Positions 21,723-25,724 of a stretch of DNA of 25,724 nt are shown here, one piece after another. The stretch's first letter is position 1; every line of letters starts with the position of its first letter. The position numbers and the translations under genes are program-made. Source of the DNA: an uncultured Blautia sp. (GTDB lineage Bacteria > Bacillota > Clostridia > Lachnospirales > Lachnospiraceae); assembly GCF_937880195.1 (NCBI RefSeq), contig NZ_CALFLA010000022.1, positions 1-25,724 on the forward strand, given 5' to 3'. A model generated the notes under the pieces. It had not been told where the DNA came from, ran no database searches, and worked only from the letters and a program-made list of their open reading frames with translations.

Positions 21723-22949
21723 ATGACAGTTTGGGAAGAACTGCAGGCCAGAGGGCTGATTGCCCAGGTAACAAACGAGGATGAGATCAAAGAAATGGTA
21801 AACAACGGAAAAGCCACATTTTATATTGGCTTTGACCCTACTGCGGACAGTCTTCATGTAGGACATTTTATGGCTCTTTGCCTTATGAAACGTCTGCAGA
21901 TGGCCGGAAACCGTCCCATCGCTCTTCTTGGCGGCGGAACTGGTATGATCGGCGATCCGTCTGGCAGAACTGACATGCGTCAGATGATGACAAAAGAAAC
22001 GATCCAGCATAACATCGACTGCTTTAAAAAACAGATGGAGCGTTTTATTGATTTTTCTGAAGGAAAAGCAATGATGGTCAATAATGCCGACTGGCTGATG
22101 GATCTTAATTATGTAGAACTTCTCCGGGAGGTAGGCGCTCATTTTTCTGTAAACCGCATGCTGACTGCTGAATGCTACAAGCAGCGTATGGAAAGAGGCT
22201 TAAGTTTCCTGGAATTTAACTACATGATCATGCAGAGCTATGACTTCTACATGCTGTTCCAGAAATATGGCTGTAACATGCAGTTTGGAGGAGACGACCA
22301 GTGGAGCAACATGCTTGGCGGTACAGAACTGATCCGCAGAAAGCTGGGCAAGGACGCTCATGCTATGACAATTACCCTGCTTCTCAATTCCGAGGGCAAA
22401 AAAATGGGTAAAACCCAGTCCGGCGCCGTATGGCTGGATCCAAACAAGACTTCTCCTTTTGATTTTTACCAGTACTGGAGAAATGTGGATGATGCGGACG
22501 TGATCAAATGTATGCGTCTTCTTACCTTCCTTCCTCTGGAAGAAATTGAAGAAATGGCAAAATGGGAAGGAAGCCAGTTAAACAAGGCAAAAGAAGTTCT
22601 GGCTTATGAGCTTACCAACCTGGTACATGGAGAAGAAGAAGCGAAAAAAGCCCAGGAAGGCGCAAGAGCTCTCTTTGCAGGCGGCGCCAATACAGAGAAT
22701 ATGCCGTCTACAGAACTTACAGAGGAAGATTTCCAGGATGGAAGCATTGACCTTATTACAATGCTGGTTAAGACAGGCCTTGTTCCAAGCCGTTCTGAAG
22801 GTCGCCGGGCTATTGAGCAGGGCGGCGTATCCATTGACGGTGAAAAAATCACAGATATCAAGCACACGGTTGCAAAGGAAGACTTCAGCGATGAAGGAAT
22901 GGTCCTTCGCAGAGGCAAGAAGAAATTCCACAAAGTGTGTGTAAAATAG
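21723..22949 (+). CDS. tyrS: Tyrosyl-tRNA synthetase
   Basis: This 408-residue class I synthetase charges tRNA-Tyr. The HIGH motif is HVGH (45-48) in [13 protein letters not shown]. The KMSKS motif appears as KMGKT (227-231). GGDDQWSN near 195 binds tyrosine, and an S4 RNA-binding domain closes the protein (about 345-400). The variant KMGKT and length fit the TyrS branch common in Clostridia. AGGAGG lies ahead of ATG 21723. alaS follows after 12 bases, and its GGAGG overlaps the tyrS stop region. Confidence 0.96.
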   Translation: MTVWEELQARGLIAQVTNEDEIKEMVNNGKATFYIGFDPTADSLHVGHFMALCLMKRLQMAGNRPIALLGGGTGMIGDPSGRTDMRQMMTKETIQHNIDCFKKQMERFIDFSEGKAMMVNNADWLMDLNYVELLREVGAHFSVNRMLTAECYKQRMERGLSFLEFNYMIMQSYDFYMLFQKYGCNMQFGGDDQWSNMLGGTELIRRKLGKDAHAMTITLLLNSEGKKMGKTQSGAVWLDPNKTSPFDFYQYWRNVDDADVIKCMRLLTFLPLEEIEEMAKWEGSQLNKAKEVLAYELTNLVHGEEEAKKAQEGARALFAGGANTENMPSTELTEEDFQDGSIDLITMLVKTGLVPSRSEGRRAIEQGGVSIDGEKITDIKHTVAKEDFSDEGMVLRRGKKKFHKVCVK

Positions 22950-22961
22950 GAGGAAACAATC

Positions 22962-25601
22962 ATGAAAAAATACGGAGTAAATGAACTTCGTCAGATGTTC
23001 CTGGATTTCATGGAGAGCAAGGGACATCTGGTTATGAAGAGTTTTTCCCTGGTTCCACAGGGAGACAAGAGTCTTCTTCTGATCAACGCAGGTATGGCTC
23101 CCCTTAAGCCTTATTTTACAGGAGCAGAAATTCCGCCGCGTACACGTGTGGCCACATGCCAGAAATGTATCCGTACCGGCGATATTGAAAATGTAGGAAA
23201 AACAGCCCGCCATGGTACATTTTTTGAAATGCTTGGCAACTTCTCTTTTGGAGATTATTTTAAACATGAGGCTATCGCATGGTCATGGGAATTCCTTACA
23301 AAAACAGTAGGCCTTGACCCGGAACGTCTGTATCCTTCTGTTTATCTGGAAGATGATGAAGCCTTTGAAATCTGGAATAAAGAGATCGGTATCCCGGCAG
23401 AGCGTATTTTCCGTTTTGGCAAAGAAGATAATTTCTGGGAGCATGGCGCAGGCCCCTGCGGTCCCTGTTCCGAAATCTATTATGACCGTGGAGAAAAATA
23501 TGGCTGCGGCAAACCGGATTGTACAGTAGGCTGTGAATGTGATCGCTACATTGAAGTTTGGAACAACGTCTTTACTCAGTTTGAAAACGACGGAAACGGC
23601 AACTATGAAACTCTTCAGAACAAAAATATCGATACAGGTATGGGATTGGAGCGTCTTGCAGTTGTTGTTCAGGATGTGGATTCTATTTTTGACGTGGATA
23701 CCATCTGTTCTCTTCGTAACCTTGTCTGCCAGATTTCCGGAAAAGAATATGGCAAAGTTTATCAGGATGACGTTTCCATCCGTCTGATCACGGATCATAT
23801 CCGCTCTGCCACATTTATGATTTCCGACGGCATCATGCCTACCAATGAAGGTAGGGGATATGTACTGCGCCGTCTGATCCGCCGGGCAGCCCGCCATGGA
23901 CGTCTCCTTGGCGTTGAAGGAACCTTCCTTGCAAAATTAAGCGCGGAAGTGATCCGGGGATCCAAAGACGGATATCCTGAACTGGAAGAAAAGAAGGAAT
24001 TTATCTTTAAGGTGCTGACAAACGAAGAAAACCAGTTCAACAAAACCATTGACCAGGGTCTTCGTATTCTTGCTGACCTGGAAGAAGAAATGAAAACAGC
24101 AGGAGAAAAAACACTTTCCGGCGAAAACGCATTTAAACTTTACGATACTTATGGATTCCCCATTGATCTGACAAAGGAAATCCTTGAAGAAAAAGGTTAT
24201 GGAATTGACGAAGACGGTTTCAAAGCCGCTATGGAAGAACAGAGGGTAAAAGCCCGTACTGCACGTGAAGTAACAAACTACATGGGCGCTGACGCCACTG
24301 TATACGATGAGATCGATCCTTCTGTAACCACAGAATTTGTTGGATACGACCACCTGTCTTATGAGTCTCAGGTGACTGTTCTTGCAGGAGAAGAAGAACT
24401 TGTTTCTTCACTGGTTGAAGGACAGAAGGGTACTGTATTTGTAAAAGAAACCCCGTTCTATGCAACTATGGGCGGACAGGAAGGCGACAGCGGAATCATC
24501 GAAACTTCAAACGGCAGATTTGTAGTGGAAGATACAATCAAACTTCGCGGCGGAAAGTTCGGCCACGTAGGTTTTATGGAATCCGGCATGATCTCTGACG
24601 GAGAGACAGTGTCTCTTAAGGTTGCAGAAAGCGCTCGCCGTGACACTGAGAAAAACCACAGCGCAACTCATCTTCTTCAAAAAGCGCTGAAAACTGTTCT
24701 TGGTTCTCATGTAGAACAGAAGGGCTCTCTTGTAACACCGGATCGTCTGAGATTTGACTTTGCCCATTTCCAGGCAATGACCGAAGAGGAACTGGAAAAA
24801 ACAGAAGCTCTTGTAAATCAGGAAATTCAGGCGGCTCTTCCAGTCGAAACAGCGGTAATGGATATTGAAGAAGCGAAGAAATCCGGCGCTATGGCTCTTT
24901 TTGGTGAAAAATATGACCAGAAGGTACGCGTAGTATCTATGGGAGACTTTTCCAAAGAGCTTTGCGGAGGTACACATGTTAAAAACACCTCCTCTATCAT
25001 GCTGTTTAAGATCGTATCAGAATCTGGTGTGGCTGCAGGCGTGCGCCGTATCGAGGCTCTTACAGGAAACAGCGTAGTAGAATATTATAAAAATCAGGAA
25101 AATATGCTGAAAGAAGCAGCAAAAGCTCTGAAAACTCAGCCTTCTGACGTCTCTGAAAAGATCGCGCATCTTCAGGCTGAGGTAAAGGCTCTTCACAGCG
25201 AAAACGCTTCTCTGAAAAGCAAGCTGGCTCAGGGATCTCTTGGAGATGTGATGAACCAGGTAAAAGAGATTAAGGGAGTGAAGCTTCTTGCCGCCAAAGT
25301 AGAAGGTGTAGACATGAACGGTCTCCGCGATCTTGGCGATCAGTTAAAAGAAAAGCTGGGAGAGGGCGTAGTCGTTCTTGCAGCAGTAAACGGCGGTAAA
25401 GTGAATCTCCTTGCCATGGCTACTGACGCTGCGCAGAAAGCCGGCGCACACGCAGGTAATCTAATCAAAGGCGTAGCTGCCATTGCCGGAGGAGGCGGCG
25501 GCGGACGTCCGAACATGGCTCAGGCCGGCGGTAAAAATCCAGAAAAGGCACAGGAAGCCATTGACAGCGCTGCAGCTATTCTGGAGCAGCAGCTCAACTA
25601 G
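22962..25601 (+). CDS. alaS: Alanyl-tRNA synthetase
   Basis: This 879-residue class II synthetase charges tRNA-Ala. The catalytic domain (1 to about 240) has FEMLGNFSFGDYFK and GPCGPCSEIYYDRG. Tandem Cys residues follow at about 186-197 (YGCGKPDCTVGCECDRY), a possible zinc-binding insertion. The tRNA-recognition region has GRGYVLRRLIRRA near 295. The editing domain carries HSATH (566-570) and CGGTH (668-672), the metal ligands that clear mischarged Ser and Gly. A coiled coil and the DHHA1 C-Ala domain with the Gly-rich loop GGGGGGRP end the protein. All domains are complete. It is transcribed with tyrS from the T-box promoter; no separate promoter or T-box fits in the 12-base gap. Confidence 0.96.
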   Translation: MKKYGVNELRQMFLDFMESKGHLVMKSFSLVPQGDKSLLLINAGMAPLKPYFTGAEIPPRTRVATCQKCIRTGDIENVGKTARHGTFFEMLGNFSFGDYFKHEAIAWSWEFLTKTVGLDPERLYPSVYLEDDEAFEIWNKEIGIPAERIFRFGKEDNFWEHGAGPCGPCSEIYYDRGEKYGCGKPDCTVGCECDRYIEVWNNVFTQFENDGNGNYETLQNKNIDTGMGLERLAVVVQDVDSIFDVDTICSLRNLVCQISGKEYGKVYQDDVSIRLITDHIRSATFMISDGIMPTNEGRGYVLRRLIRRAARHGRLLGVEGTFLAKLSAEVIRGSKDGYPELEEKKEFIFKVLTNEENQFNKTIDQGLRILADLEEEMKTAGEKTLSGENAFKLYDTYGFPIDLTKEILEEKGYGIDEDGFKAAMEEQRVKARTAREVTNYMGADATVYDEIDPSVTTEFVGYDHLSYESQVTVLAGEEELVSSLVEGQKGTVFVKETPFYATMGGQEGDSGIIETSNGRFVVEDTIKLRGGKFGHVGFMESGMISDGETVSLKVAESARRDTEKNHSATHLLQKALKTVLGSHVEQKGSLVTPDRLRFDFAHFQAMTEEELEKTEALVNQEIQAALPVETAVMDIEEAKKSGAMALFGEKYDQKVRVVSMGDFSKELCGGTHVKNTSSIMLFKIVSESGVAAGVRRIEALTGNSVVEYYKNQENMLKEAAKALKTQPSDVSEKIAHLQAEVKALHSENASLKSKLAQGSLGDVMNQVKEIKGVKLLAAKVEGVDMNGLRDLGDQLKEKLGEGVVVLAAVNGGKVNLLAMATDAAQKAGAHAGNLIKGVAAIAGGGGGGRPNMAQAGGKNPEKAQEAIDSAAAILEQQLN

Positions 25602-25617
25602 ATCATTCCGTCTTTCC

Positions 25618-25636
25618 TGCAAAAAAATATTTTGCA
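25618..25636 (+). terminator. AT-rich hairpin after alaS, possibly a weak terminator
   Basis: TGCAAAA (25618-25624), AAATA, TTTTGCA (25630-25636) form a 7-bp stem 16 bases after the alaS stop. It has only two G-C pairs and no T-run behind it, so termination here is uncertain. Confidence 0.25.
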
Positions 25637-25653
25637 AAATTAACCAAAAGCTG

Positions 25654-25683
25654 TTGACGAAAGTCGAGGCTATGATATATAAT
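25654..25683 (+). promoter_or_regulatory. Promoter of the next transcription unit
   Basis: TTGACG (25654-25659) and TATAAT (25678-25683) with an 18-base spacer. Transcription would start near 25690. A 7-bp inverted repeat, AAAATAC/GTATTTT (25699-25722), lies right behind it and probably belongs to the leader of a gene beyond the window edge. Confidence 0.65.
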
Positions 25684-25724
25684 ATAACTCGTGCAAGAAA
25701 AATACCCAGACAGTTGTATTTTAG

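Noticed and set aside
22578..23267. A 229-residue minus-strand frame across the tyrS-alaS junction
   Set aside because: It is antisense to two certain genes with full family signatures, has no promoter or ribosome binding site, and an odd composition rich in Phe, Cys and His.

Overview
The window looks like chromosomal core DNA from a low-to-mid GC Clostridia, most likely a Lachnospiraceae relative (Blautia/Dorea/Lachnoclostridium type). The evidence is the gene order yicC-remA-gmk-rpoZ-rimO-pgsA-cinA, a tyrosine T-box ahead of tyrS-alaS, a CpsB/CpsC/CpsD/LCP cassette, an EndoQ-UvrD fusion, and a Cys/Gly-rich protein of the kind databases label 'chorion class high-cysteine HCB protein 13'. 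I see no insertion sequences, phage genes, CRISPR arrays, rRNA or tRNA genes. The species assignment is inference.

Layout. 1-4022: an EndoQ-like PHP nuclease fused to a UvrD-type helicase, followed by larE. 4027-6404: a small Cys-rich protein (minus strand) with a structured 5' leader, divergent from a CDF-type transporter that overlaps an AraC-type regulator. 6413-6461: a bidirectional terminator whose loop holds the rqcH stop codon. 6433-8187: rqcH (minus). 8305-13763: a long housekeeping operon with a consensus sigma-A promoter (yicC, remA, gmk, rpoZ, rimO, pgsA, cinA), covering RNA turnover, biofilm/matrix regulation, GMP phosphorylation, the RNA polymerase omega subunit, S12 modification, phospholipid synthesis and pyridine-nucleotide repair. 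13771-15110: an islet of four small uncharacterised genes. 15126-16912: a membrane-anchored MutS-like ATPase. 16960-21351: the polysaccharide control cassette cpsB-cpsC-cpsD-LCP and then rnhA. 21400-25601: promoter, tyrosine T-box, tyrS and alaS. A further promoter at 25654-25683 starts a unit that lies beyond the window.

The most interesting part is 13771-15110. The 45-residue gene at 14587 and the Cys-rich protein at 15051 (minus) each carry an exact match to the Bacillus sigma-K consensus (AC, 17 bases, CATANNNTA), and the two-gene minus-strand operon starting at 14391 carries a near-exact sigma-E-type match (KHATATT, 14 bases, CATACAHT with one mismatch). I infer a compact mother-cell sporulation islet encoding candidate spore coat or envelope proteins. 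The two sigma-K units converge, and the terminator of one lies inside the coding end of the other.

A second candidate is the roughly 100-base leader of the Cys-rich protein at 4320 (minus). One strand segment there can pair either with an upstream arm or with the Shine-Dalgarno region, so the two structures exclude each other.
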